This document shows positions 7,501 through 15,773 of a stretch of 25,675 nt of DNA, piece by piece. Where the stretch lies: the NCBI GenBank assembly GCA_012840625.1, contig DUSB01000061.1, forward strand, positions 1-25,675, written 5' to 3'. Every line of letters begins with the position of its first letter. Position 1 is the stretch's first letter. The position numbers and the translations under genes are program-made. The stretch is from Syntrophomonadaceae bacterium. GTDB lineage: Bacteria > Bacillota > Syntrophomonadia > Syntrophomonadales > Syntrophomonadaceae. The notes beneath the pieces were generated by a model that was given only the letters and a program-made list of their open reading frames with translations, ran no database searches and had not been told where the DNA came from.

Positions 7501-8751
7501 GTGAACAAAGTGGTGGTAGTTGGAGCTGGCCCAGCAGGTATGATGGCAGCAGGAATTGCTTCTCAGGCGGGTGCCAGGGTAGAATTATTAGAAAAAGGGG
7601 CTCGTGTGGGTCGTAAATTAGCCATAACTGGTAAAGGGCGCTGCAACATAACTACGGCTGTTCCTGCGGAGGAATTGGTATATGCTTATCCAGGTAATGG
7701 TAAATTCCTGCACAGTGCTTTTGCTGCTTTTTCTAACCATGATCTTATAAAATTTTTATCTCAGCGTGGTCTGGAAACTAAAATTGAGCGCGGTATGCGT
7801 GTTTTTCCAGTATCCAACGATGCCCATGAGGTGGTACAGCTGTTTGAATCCTTTGCCCGTGAGCAGGGGGCAGTTATTCGCACTTCCACCGCAGTAAAGG
7901 GGCTGGCTGTAGAAGCAGGAGTAATTCAAGGGGTCTATACTCAGCAGGGATTATTAAAAGCCGATGCAGTGATTATCACCACCGGGGGTTTGTCCTATCC
8001 CGGAACGGGTTCAACGGGTGATGGTTATAAATGGGCGCGGGAACTTGGGCATACCATCATTACACCCCAACCAGGACTGGTGCCTCTCATTACCGCGGAA
8101 AAATGGGTTAAAGAGCTGCGAGGTTTAAGTCTGAAAAATGTAAGTGCCAGTTCTTTTCGGGCTGATGGAAGTAAAATAAATGAGGAGTTTGGTGAGATGC
8201 TGTTTACCCATTTTGGAATCTCGGGTCCGATTATTCTTACCATGAGCCGGGATATTCGCCACTATCTGGATCAAGAAAAATCTCCGGTTAAATTGGAGAT
8301 CGATTTAAAACCGGCTCTGGATGAAGAAAGGTTGGATCTGCGTTTACAAAGAGATCTAAACAAATATTCGCGCAAGATGTTCAAAAATGCTTTATATGAT
8401 TTGCTGCCACGAAAATTTATTCCCATTATAATAGATCTCAGTGGTATACAGGCAGAAAAGGCATGTCACCAGATTACAAGAGAGGAGCGGATGCAGCTGG
8501 TTTACCTGCTCAAGCATGTACCACTTACCATTGTCGGAACCCGGCCTATTAGTGAAGCAATTGTAACCGCCGGGGGAGTAGATACCAGGGAAATAAATCC
8601 AGCTACTATGCAATCTCGTCTGGTAAAGGGGCTGTACTTTGCGGGGGAGATTCTTGATGTTGATGGTTATACCGGGGGATATAATCTACAGGCGGCTTTT
8701 TCCACTGGCTATCTGGCCGGGAAGGATGCTGCCGGGCGAAGATTGACGTAG
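7501..8751 (+). CDS. BaiN/HI0933-family FAD-dependent oxidoreductase
   Basis: Flavoprotein of the HI0933/YhiN/BaiN family (416 residues; family members are about 390-420). A dinucleotide-binding motif GAGPAGMMAA is at residues 8-17, followed by the family hallmark GRKLAITGKGRCNIT. The C-terminal FAD contact is GLYFAGEILDVDGYTGGYNLQAAFSTGYLAG. The substrate is not known for most members; BaiN has been linked to bile-acid reduction, but that cannot be transferred here. GTG 7501 is preceded by GGGAGGG at 7489-7495. The gap to the MoxR gene is only 60 bases with no visible terminator, so read-through is likely. Confidence 0.9.
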   Translation: MNKVVVVGAGPAGMMAAGIASQAGARVELLEKGARVGRKLAITGKGRCNITTAVPAEELVYAYPGNGKFLHSAFAAFSNHDLIKFLSQRGLETKIERGMRVFPVSNDAHEVVQLFESFAREQGAVIRTSTAVKGLAVEAGVIQGVYTQQGLLKADAVIITTGGLSYPGTGSTGDGYKWARELGHTIITPQPGLVPLITAEKWVKELRGLSLKNVSASSFRADGSKINEEFGEMLFTHFGISGPIILTMSRDIRHYLDQEKSPVKLEIDLKPALDEERLDLRLQRDLNKYSRKMFKNALYDLLPRKFIPIIIDLSGIQAEKACHQITREERMQLVYLLKHVPLTIVGTRPISEAIVTAGGVDTREINPATMQSRLVKGLYFAGEILDVDGYTGGYNLQAAFSTGYLAGKDAAGRRLT

Positions 8752-8811
8752 ATAACTGGATTTGGTAACATTTGATTGATCGCACAGTATTGACAGACTG
8801 GAGGAATATGG

Positions 8812-9675
8812 ATGTCAAAGATGGTTCAATATAAGGGATCAGAGAACTACATTGTATCTGACGAACTTCGTAACAGTGTTAATATAGCTATAGCTTTAGG
8901 CAAGCCATTATTAATTAAAGGAGAGCCCGGCACTGGTAAAACCATGCTGGCAGAAAGTATAGCCCATGCTTTAGATAAGCAGCTGATTGTGTGGAATATT
9001 AAATCAACCACCAAAGCCCAGGATGGTCTGTATGTTTATGATACCGTACAGCGTCTCTACGATAGCCAGTTTGGTGATCATGATGTTGCTAATATTAAAC
9101 AATATATCAAGCTGGGGAAATTAGGAGAGGCTTTCACCGCTGATGAACAGGTGGTTTTGCTCATTGACGAAATTGATAAAGCAGATCTGGAATTTCCCAA
9201 TGACCTGCTCTGGGAGCTTGATCAGATGAGCTTCTATATCCCAGAAACCAAGGAAACGATAACCGCCAAAACGCGCCCCATTGTTATTATTACCAGTAAT
9301 GCAGAAAAAGAGCTGCCGGATGCATTCCTGCGGCGCTGTATTTTCCATTATATTGCCTTTCCCGAACCGGAAGAAATGGAGAGAATTGTCAGGGTCCACC
9401 ATCCTGATCTGGAAGATAAGCTGCTGCACCAGGCCATGGATACTTTTTATATGCTTCGCAGTGTACCTCATATTCAGAAAAAACCCAGTACCAGTGAGCT
9501 TATTGATTGGCTGCAGGCACTGGTCGTTGGTGGGGTAAAACCCAGCCGCATTAAAAAAGATTTACCGTTTTTGGGGGTTCTGCTGAAGAAAAACGAAGAT
9601 TTGGATACCCTGCTTACGCAGCTGTATAACAAAACACAGGGGCGTATAGGGCAGCGTGCAACAGGCTTTCGTTAA
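8812..9675 (+). CDS. MoxR-type AAA+ ATPase
   Basis: AAA+ ATPase of the MoxR class, expected to act as a chaperone or metal-insertion motor with the VWA protein encoded next to it. Walker A GEPGTGKT is at residues 37-44, Walker B VVLLIDE at 114-120, sensor 1 TSN at 161-163, and the arginine-finger candidates RR at 174-175. The length is 287 residues, as in the CoxD-like subgroup. ATG 8812 is set by GGAGG about eight bases upstream; an ATG at 8808 is in another frame. The VWA gene follows 51 bases later and a shared terminator lies at 10963. In Cox/Nor/Gvp-type systems such pairs mature metalloenzymes or remodel complexes; the client here is unknown. Confidence 0.9.
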   Translation: MSKMVQYKGSENYIVSDELRNSVNIAIALGKPLLIKGEPGTGKTMLAESIAHALDKQLIVWNIKSTTKAQDGLYVYDTVQRLYDSQFGDHDVANIKQYIKLGKLGEAFTADEQVVLLIDEIDKADLEFPNDLLWELDQMSFYIPETKETITAKTRPIVIITSNAEKELPDAFLRRCIFHYIAFPEPEEMERIVRVHHPDLEDKLLHQAMDTFYMLRSVPHIQKKPSTSELIDWLQALVVGGVKPSRIKKDLPFLGVLLKKNEDLDTLLTQLYNKTQGRIGQRATGFR

Positions 9676-9726
9676 ATTGCTAAGAACGGATGAATATTGT
9701 TGCTATTCCCGAAGAGGGGGAGATAG

Positions 9727-10953
9727 ATGTTTACTCATTTTTATTATCATTTAAAACATTTCGGTGTACCCGTTTCTTTTAGCGAATGGCAGACACTTAT
9801 GGATGCACTGGATGCTGGAATGGCTGGTTCGAGTTTAACTGGATTTTATTATCTGTGTCGTGCTGTTCTGGTGAAAACTGAAGCGCACTATGATCGTTTT
9901 GATCTGGCTTTTGCCAGTTACTTTGGTGATGTTGAGACTCCAGAGGGGCTGCCAGAAAAAATATGGGAGTGGCTGGATAAAGAATTACCACCTATCGAGG
10001 TAACGGAAGAAATGCGTCGCAACCATCAGCAGTTGGATCTGGATGAGATGAAACGCATGCTGGAAGAGCGCCTGCGGGAGCAGACGGAAGAACATCATGG
10101 GGGAAATCGCTGGGTAGGAACCGGTGGAACTTCTCCTTTTGGTCATTCTGGCTATCATCCAGGCGGTATTCGTATTGGTGGCGATGGGCGTAATCAATCA
10201 GCGGTTAAGGTGGCTGGAATGAGGCGCTTCCAGGAATTTCGTACCGACGAAACCCTGGGTGTTCGTCAATTTCAAGTGGCCCTGCGCAAATTAAGGCAGT
10301 TTACGACCCGCATGGATGGGACCAAAGATGAATTAGATCTGGATGCCACCGTGGATAAGACCTGTCAGAATGCCGGACGTCTGGAGCTAGTATGGGATCG
10401 TCCGCGTGAAAATGCAATTAAAGTGCTTTTGCTGATGGATGCGGGCGGATCCATGACCCCGCACAGCAGGCTTTGCAATCAGCTTTTTACTGCGGTAAAC
10501 AAGTCCAATCACTTTAAGGATATGCAGATTTTCTATTTTCATAATTGTATTTATGATTGGCTTTACCATACACCTACCTGCTATCAGGATGATTATACCG
10601 ACACCGAGTATGTTTTACGGACTTTCAGCCCCGATTATCGTGTCATGATTATAGGTGATGCCAGTATGGCCAGTTATGAACTGTTGCGCGAAGGTGGCGT
10701 GATTGATTGGGGATTATACAATGATCGACCTGGTATTGACTGGTTAACTCGTATTCGCCGCCGTTTCGAATATTCGGTATGGCTTAATCCCATTCCCAAG
10801 AAATACTGGGACTGGACCGACGGCGCCTTTACCATTCGTGCTATTCGTGAGGTCTTCCCTATGGAAGAGTTGACGGTGGATGGATTAGAACGAGCAATAA
10901 AGATTCTGATGAATAAACAGTCTACCGGATCAGCTCTTAGTATGGTGCAATAA
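9727..10953 (+). CDS. VWA-domain protein, CoxE-like partner of MoxR
   Basis: Predicted partner of the preceding MoxR ATPase. The 408 residues start with a helical region resembling the N-terminal part of CoxE-like (COG3552/COG3825) proteins. Next is a Gly/His-rich low-complexity linker around residues 124-156 (EEHHGGNRW, GYHPGGIRIGGDGRN). The VWA fold starts near residue 230. Its metal-ion site reads LLMDAGGSM (residues 236-243), that is D-x-G-G-S instead of the standard D-x-S-x-S; to my knowledge related proteins carry DxGGS as well. ATG 9727 follows GAGGGGGAG. The gene ends ten bases before a strong bidirectional terminator. Function is inferred from the ATPase pairing only. Confidence 0.87.
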   Translation: MFTHFYYHLKHFGVPVSFSEWQTLMDALDAGMAGSSLTGFYYLCRAVLVKTEAHYDRFDLAFASYFGDVETPEGLPEKIWEWLDKELPPIEVTEEMRRNHQQLDLDEMKRMLEERLREQTEEHHGGNRWVGTGGTSPFGHSGYHPGGIRIGGDGRNQSAVKVAGMRRFQEFRTDETLGVRQFQVALRKLRQFTTRMDGTKDELDLDATVDKTCQNAGRLELVWDRPRENAIKVLLLMDAGGSMTPHSRLCNQLFTAVNKSNHFKDMQIFYFHNCIYDWLYHTPTCYQDDYTDTEYVLRTFSPDYRVMIIGDASMASYELLREGGVIDWGLYNDRPGIDWLTRIRRRFEYSVWLNPIPKKYWDWTDGAFTIRAIREVFPMEELTVDGLERAIKILMNKQSTGSALSMVQ

Positions 10954-10962
10954 GAAAGCTTG

Positions 10963-10995
10963 AAATTAGAGGGACTGCTGCAGTCCCTCTAATTT
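10963..10995. terminator. Bidirectional terminator between VWA gene and padR-like gene
   Basis: AAATTAGAGGGACTGC (10963-10978) is the exact reverse complement of 10980-10995, a nearly continuous palindrome flanked by AT-rich sequence, with TCTAATTTTT further on the plus side. It overlaps the stop codon of the minus-strand PadR-like gene (10994-10996) and closes both convergent operons. Confidence 0.85.
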
Positions 10996-11533
10996 ATTCG
11001 TCTAATTTTTCTACCTGTTTAATGGCTTCATTGCACCACTCTATCCACATCTCTTCAAAGAGAATTCCTGCCATCCAGGGTAAAGAACGAGCTAGGTTTT
11101 CTTTTTCGTTGCGTTTAGGGTCAACAATGGTTTTTCCATATTCCTGGTACTCTTTTAAGCTGGCCTCGTGCAGCTCTTTTTTAGCAGTGATTTTCTCTAA
11201 AATTTCCTCTTTACTTAATGAATCCAAAAAATACATCTGCACCAGGAAAGGTTCTTTCAACACCGGTTCATCAGGTGAGGATTGCATCCATTCTAAAAAG
11301 GCTTTTTCGCCAATCTCCTCGATATGATACATTTGTTTAGATGGCTTGCCGGTTTGCCATATGGTTTCCGGAGTAATCCATCCTTTGTTGGCCATGCGTT
11401 TTAGAGACTGGTAAACCTGTGTCCGGGTAGCGGTCCAATAAAAATTAGTTGTTTTGGCTACTATTTTTGACAGATCATATCCGGTTCTTGGTTTTCGCCT
11501 TAATAGACCCAGCAGAGTATATTCTAAAGACAT
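10994..11533 (-). CDS. PadR-family transcriptional regulator
   Basis: Winged-helix repressor of the PadR family, 179 residues. The N-terminus (SLEYTLLGLLRRKPRTGYDL, then FYWTATRTQVYQSLKRMANKGWI) is the PadR DNA-binding domain. The C-terminal half is a helical dimerisation region (Vir_C-like) with an aromatic-rich ending. I place the start at ATG 11533, preceded on the minus strand by GAAAGGAG with a seven-base gap; a longer reading from 11569 lacks such a site. It lies 81 bases downstream of the FadH-like gene on the same strand, so it is probably cotranscribed and may regulate that operon in response to an aromatic or acyl ligand (inference). Confidence 0.9.
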   Translation of the reverse strand: MSLEYTLLGLLRRKPRTGYDLSKIVAKTTNFYWTATRTQVYQSLKRMANKGWITPETIWQTGKPSKQMYHIEEIGEKAFLEWMQSSPDEPVLKEPFLVQMYFLDSLSKEEILEKITAKKELHEASLKEYQEYGKTIVDPKRNEKENLARSLPWMAGILFEEMWIEWCNEAIKQVEKLDE

Positions 11534-11614
11534 TTCACCACTCCTTTCGCCTGATATACCGATAAACAAACATAATGTAGTAGAGCTGATAGAAGCATCC
11601 CGATGTTTATCATC

Positions 11615-13621
11615 TTAGAGGGACTGGATCAGGGTAAAACTATCATGGATGGCATCTTTTACCTGACCCGGCGTCCGGGCATCTCCGAGTAGGAATACAT
11701 TTTCACCGCTGTTTTTCAGTGCTTGATACAGGGTTTGATCGGGCTGGACTCCAACCGCCATAATGATTGTGTCTGCTGCTATGGTTTGATAGTGTTTATC
11801 TTTATCTACAACGGTAACGGACCGGGGGCCGATTTCACATACAGAGTGATTTAGCACTGTTTCTATGTTTAGCATATGCAAATGCTTGATGACACCCCAG
11901 CGAACCGGGTCAATCATATCCTGTGCCAGACGTGCTTCCTTTTCAATGATAGAAACCTTATAGCTGCTTTCTGTTACCAGCTGGTAGAGGGTATCCGGGG
12001 TTTCAGCCCCATGCATAAATAGAAACTTCAAGGCTGCGGCGGAAAGGGTTCCTTTTTCAGCCAGATATAATGCTGTTTCACAGCCCACGGATCCTCCACC
12101 AATAATAAGCACCCGGGGTCCCGGTACCGGATGACCTTTTAGGACATCCCAGGCATCGATTACCCGGGCTTGATCATCACGTGGGATGGAAGGTGTAAGT
12201 GGACGGGCACCGGTAGCAATCAGTACTGCATCAGCCTTATAAGCAGCAATCTTTTCTGCGGTGGCGTTGCAATCGGTTTTAATTCTGACCCCCAGGCAAG
12301 GTAATTCTTCTTCATAATATTCAATCAAGGAGCGAAACTCTTCTTTACCCGGAGGAATACAGGCAATTTTCCATTGACCCCCGATGCTATTTTCTCTTTC
12401 CCAGAGTTCCACTTCATGTCCGAAGAGCGCAGCAGCGCGCGCAGCTTCCAGACCAGCCGGGCCGGCGCCAATGATTAATATCTTTTTGGCTTTCCGGGCG
12501 GGTGTTATTTTACCTTTGTATTCCTGACCGGCTTCAGGGTTAATGGCACAGTAAACGCCATTATTATCCTGTTTAAACAGGCTGTGCAAGCAGTTCATAC
12601 AGGCTATACATTTGCGAATAGGATGAGGGTTTTTACCTGCAGCTTTGCATACCCAGTCTGGATCAGCTAGCATTCCCCGGGCAATACTTATAAGATCTGC
12701 CTGCCCACTTAAGAGGATTTGCTCAGCCAGTGCGGGCGAATTAATGCGATTGGAAGCAGCTACAGGAATAGTAACATTTTCTTTGATGCGGGAGGCTAGA
12801 TAAACATAGCTGGCTCGGGGGACTGCGGCGGAAATCTGTGGAACAGGTGATTCGTGCCAGCCGCCGGTCACATTAATCATGTCTGCACCTGCTTTTTCCA
12901 GTTCTCTGGCCAGAAGGGAGGTATCCTCCAGCGTCGTGCCCCCCGGGATAAAGTCGCTGGCGCCTAGGCGAACACTAATAGGGTAATCGGGTCCCACCTG
13001 CTGCCGAATGGTGCGAATAATTTCCACAGCAAAGCGCATTCGCTTTTCCAGACAGCCGCCAAATTCATCCGTACGTTGATTAGTAAGAGGAGATAAAAAT
13101 TCTGATACTAAATAACCGGCACTCATAATCACCTCCACCAGATCATAATGAGCCTTTTTAGCTCGCAGGGCTGCCTGACCGAAGTGGTCAATCATCTGGT
13201 AGACTTGTTTATTGCTTAGTTCCTGGGGTGTATGTCTGGTAAGACGTGAGGGGATTGGTGATGGAGCATAAACGTCCATGTCGGCTGAAAAAGCAGCTGA
13301 ATAACGGCCGGCCTGAAAAAGTTGACAGCCTGCTGCGGCTCCTTCTTCATGCAGGGTATCACATAGCTGCTGATGTCCTTTAATAAAATCATCGGCATGT
13401 AAGGAGACAAATCCACCTATTACCCCTGTTTTTTCAACCGCCGTACCTCCTACCATTATTAATCCGGCTCCACCCAGTGCGCGCTGGCGATAAAACTCAA
13501 TCAGTCGTTCATTGACTGTACCATCATGGGTATAGCCAAGATTCATGGCGGGCATTACAACACGGTTTTTAAGCTGCAGATGGTTGATCTCTATTGGTTC
13601 GAATAATTTCATATTTTTCAT
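11615..13621 (-). CDS. FadH/Old Yellow Enzyme-type NADH:flavin oxidoreductase
   Basis: Large flavoenzyme (668 residues) of the 2,4-dienoyl-CoA reductase/enoate reductase family, reducing activated C=C bonds. The N-terminal FMN barrel (about 1-330) contains GYLVSEFLSPLTNQRTDEFG with Tyr170, and TGGWHESPVPQ with His256, matching the Tyr/His pair of E. coli FadH. Cysteines 338, 341, 344 and 358 would bind a [4Fe-4S] cluster; spacing is C-x2-C-x2-C-x13-C rather than FadH's C-x2-C-x3-C-x11-C. A FAD motif IGAGPAG lies at 384-390 and a second Rossmann motif IIGGGSVGCETA near 505. The start is ATG 13621, after GGGGGTG; a longer frame from 13708 would run across the predicted promoter. The substrate is unknown; dienoyl-CoA, enoates or aromatic-derived enones are all possible. 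Confidence 0.92.
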   Translation of the reverse strand: MKNMKLFEPIEINHLQLKNRVVMPAMNLGYTHDGTVNERLIEFYRQRALGGAGLIMVGGTAVEKTGVIGGFVSLHADDFIKGHQQLCDTLHEEGAAAGCQLFQAGRYSAAFSADMDVYAPSPIPSRLTRHTPQELSNKQVYQMIDHFGQAALRAKKAHYDLVEVIMSAGYLVSEFLSPLTNQRTDEFGGCLEKRMRFAVEIIRTIRQQVGPDYPISVRLGASDFIPGGTTLEDTSLLARELEKAGADMINVTGGWHESPVPQISAAVPRASYVYLASRIKENVTIPVAASNRINSPALAEQILLSGQADLISIARGMLADPDWVCKAAGKNPHPIRKCIACMNCLHSLFKQDNNGVYCAINPEAGQEYKGKITPARKAKKILIIGAGPAGLEAARAAALFGHEVELWERENSIGGQWKIACIPPGKEEFRSLIEYYEEELPCLGVRIKTDCNATAEKIAAYKADAVLIATGARPLTPSIPRDDQARVIDAWDVLKGHPVPGPRVLIIGGGSVGCETALYLAEKGTLSAAALKFLFMHGAETPDTLYQLVTESSYKVSIIEKEARLAQDMIDPVRWGVIKHLHMLNIETVLNHSVCEIGPRSVTVVDKDKHYQTIAADTIIMAVGVQPDQTLYQALKNSGENVFLLGDARTPGQVKDAIHDSFTLIQSL

Positions 13622-13644
13622 AATATGTTCACCCCCATCTTTGT

Positions 13645-13671
13645 AATATATAACAGATTTAATATATAACA
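13645..13671. repeat. Tandem 11-bp direct repeats, possible operator
   Basis: AATATATAACA occurs at 13645-13655 and again at 13661-13671, a 16-base period. On the minus strand the repeats (TGTTATATATT) lie just downstream of the predicted -10 box of the FadH-like gene, where a bound repressor would block transcription. The PadR-like protein of the same operon is the obvious candidate (inference). Confidence 0.6.
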
Positions 13672-13679
13672 CTTTTAAC

Positions 13680-13708
13680 AATATAGCCTTCTTTATAAAC
13701 TTTGGCAA
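13680..13708 (-). promoter_or_regulatory. Promoter of the FadH-like/padR operon
   Basis: On the minus strand TTGCCA (13708-13703) and TATATT (13685-13680) are separated by exactly 17 bases. Start would be near 13673, about 52 bases before ATG 13621. Confidence 0.65.
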
Positions 13709-13837
13709 GATTGTTCCTGCCAGTTGAATTTATTTTCCCATTCAAGATAAAAAAAACCCTGCATATACTTAAATAAATGAATGGCCAGGGTTAGCAATGA
13801 ACATATAGATCTATTGCTAGAGGAGGGATGATCATTT

Positions 13838-15763
13838 GTGGATATGAGTTTTCATGACTTAATAAAAAGAGACCGAGAAGCCAGAAAACATGAACAATTT
13901 GAAGGAACTTTTCTGGATTATCTGGAACGTTTGCGCGATGAACCGGGTATAGTGATGCTGGCACATGAAAGACTTTATCATCTGGTTACCCGGGATGGTA
14001 TTGAAATCATCCATACGGAAGATGATCCGCGTTTGAAAAGGATCTATGGCAACCAGACGTTAAAAAGATATAAATTCTTTAAAAATGATTTTTTTGGTAT
14101 TGATCAGACTTTAATGGAAATCGTCCGTTATCTTCATTCTGCTACCATGCGGGGGGAAGAATCCAGACAGGTCTTGTATTTGGTGGGACCGGTTGGTTCC
14201 GGTAAATCTTCGATTATGGAATCTTTAAAACATGCCCTGGAACAGGCACCTCCTATTTATGCTTTAAAGGATTGCCCCATGCATGAGGAGCCACTTCACC
14301 TTGTTCCCAGGCATCTGCGCAAGGATTTTGAGCAGAAACTGGGCATAAAAATCGAAGGGGAACTATGTCCCATCTGTCGATATCGTTTAAAAAATGAATA
14401 TCAGGGACGGTTTGAAGATTTTGCTGTGGAAACGGTAGATTTTTCCGTTCGCTCTCGCAGGGGTATTGCGGTGGTACCACCCGTTGATCCCAACAACCAG
14501 GATGCATCGGTACTGGTAGGATCAGTTGATATATCTAAAATGGATCTTTATCCGGAGGATGATCCGCGTGTGCTTGCACTCAATGGAGCTTTCAATGCAG
14601 GAAATCGCGGCATTGTAGAGTTTATTGAGATCTTTAAAAATGAGGTCGAGTATCTTCACACCATTATCACCGCTACCCAGGAAAAATCAATTCCGTCGCC
14701 TGGTAAGAGTTCTATGATTTACTTTGATGGGATTATTTTGGCTCATTCCAATGAAGCGGAGTGGAATAAGTTTAAAAGTGATCATACCAATGAAGCTATT
14801 TTGGATCGTATCGTCAAAATAGAAGTACCCTATTGTTTGGAGCTGGATCAGGAAGTTAAGATTTACCAAAAAATCCTGAAAAAAAGCAACTTTAAAGCTC
14901 ATATAGCGCCTCATACCATAGAAATTGCCTCCATGTTTGCGGTTATGAGCAGGCTGGCTCCTTCCACCAAAGTAGACCCACTGACCAAGATGCGCATTTA
15001 TAATGGCGAGGAAATTGTGGAGAAAGATGCCATCAAAAAGATCGATATTCAGGAATTAAAAGATGAAGCTGAACGGGAAGGATTTACCGGTGTTTCCACG
15101 CGATTTATTATGAAGGCACTTGATAATGCCCTGTCCGAATCTGATCATAACTGTATTAATCCTATTCAGATTATGGAAGCCCTGATCAAAGCAGTGCGGG
15201 CAGCAGAGCTGGCGGATGATGAAAAAAAGAGATGGCTGCATCTCCTGCAGGACGTAATTAAAAATGAATATCATCGTATGCTGGAAAAAGAAATAACCCG
15301 TGCTTTTATCCATGGTTTTCAGGAGCAGGCAGAAAGCCTGTTTAACAATTATCTTGATCATGCAGAAGCCTATGTAACCCGGAGCAAGACCAAAGATGAG
15401 AATACGGGGGAAGAGTTGGAACCGGATGAAAGGTTTATGGAATCCATTGAAGGACAGCTGGGGATCACCGGTACAGCGGCGAAAGGATTTCGTCATGATG
15501 TTACTGCTTATATGTTTTCGGTGCTGCGCAATCAAGGTGAGATTAACTATCGTTCTTATGAGCCGCTGCGGGAAGCGATAGAGAAAAAACTGGTGGCCTC
15601 GGTACGTGATCTATCACGTATTATTACCCGGGCAAGGGTGCGCGATCAGGATCAGAATGAGAAATATTATGCCATGGTAGAAGAAATGAAAAACAATGGC
15701 TATTGTGATCACTGTTGCAATGTAGTGCTAAAATATGCGGCCAATAATCTATGGAAGGATTAG
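13838..15763 (+). CDS. prkA: PrkA serine protein kinase/AAA+ ATPase
   Basis: PrkA (YeaG-type) protein, 641 residues, close to the 631 of Bacillus subtilis. The N-terminal AAA+ domain has Walker A GPVGSGKS at 117-124, and two cysteines CPIC at 177-180 lie in the usual insertion. The C-terminal region is the PrkA kinase-like domain and ends with a Cys-rich NNGYCDHCCNVVLKYAA. In Bacillus it is made in the mother cell during sporulation and affects SigK-dependent genes; the enterobacterial YeaG acts in stress adaptation. GTG 13838 follows AGGAGGG (13821-13827); ATG 13844 is an in-frame alternative. It leads a three-gene operon with yhbH (10 bases later) and spoVR. A weak TTGAAT-16-GATAAA pair at 13724-13751 might be its promoter; no sporulation sigma box is convincing. 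Confidence 0.95.
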   Translation: MDMSFHDLIKRDREARKHEQFEGTFLDYLERLRDEPGIVMLAHERLYHLVTRDGIEIIHTEDDPRLKRIYGNQTLKRYKFFKNDFFGIDQTLMEIVRYLHSATMRGEESRQVLYLVGPVGSGKSSIMESLKHALEQAPPIYALKDCPMHEEPLHLVPRHLRKDFEQKLGIKIEGELCPICRYRLKNEYQGRFEDFAVETVDFSVRSRRGIAVVPPVDPNNQDASVLVGSVDISKMDLYPEDDPRVLALNGAFNAGNRGIVEFIEIFKNEVEYLHTIITATQEKSIPSPGKSSMIYFDGIILAHSNEAEWNKFKSDHTNEAILDRIVKIEVPYCLELDQEVKIYQKILKKSNFKAHIAPHTIEIASMFAVMSRLAPSTKVDPLTKMRIYNGEEIVEKDAIKKIDIQELKDEAEREGFTGVSTRFIMKALDNALSESDHNCINPIQIMEALIKAVRAAELADDEKKRWLHLLQDVIKNEYHRMLEKEITRAFIHGFQEQAESLFNNYLDHAEAYVTRSKTKDENTGEELEPDERFMESIEGQLGITGTAAKGFRHDVTAYMFSVLRNQGEINYRSYEPLREAIEKKLVASVRDLSRIITRARVRDQDQNEKYYAMVEEMKNNGYCDHCCNVVLKYAANNLWKD

Positions 15764-15773
15764 GGTGAAGGTT

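Noticed and set aside
8812..10953. MoxR/VWA pair as a ternary phage-defence system
   Set aside because: No third effector gene (nuclease, protease or similar) is beside it, and flanks are metabolic; the maturation-type pair is the simpler reading.
13622..13708. N-terminal extension of the FadH-like protein up to 13708
   Set aside because: It would cover the TTGCCA-17-TATATT promoter and the direct repeats, and the added residues (Lys/Ile/Tyr-rich) are non-conserved.
13761..13769. GCATATACTT as a sporulation sigma (E or K type) -10 box for prkA
   Set aside because: It resembles CATANNNT but has no matching -35 at the right distance.
13755..13792. AACCCTG/CAGGGTT hairpin upstream of prkA as a terminator or riboswitch
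   Set aside because: Only seven pairs with a 24-base AT-rich loop and no T-run; no riboswitch consensus recognised.
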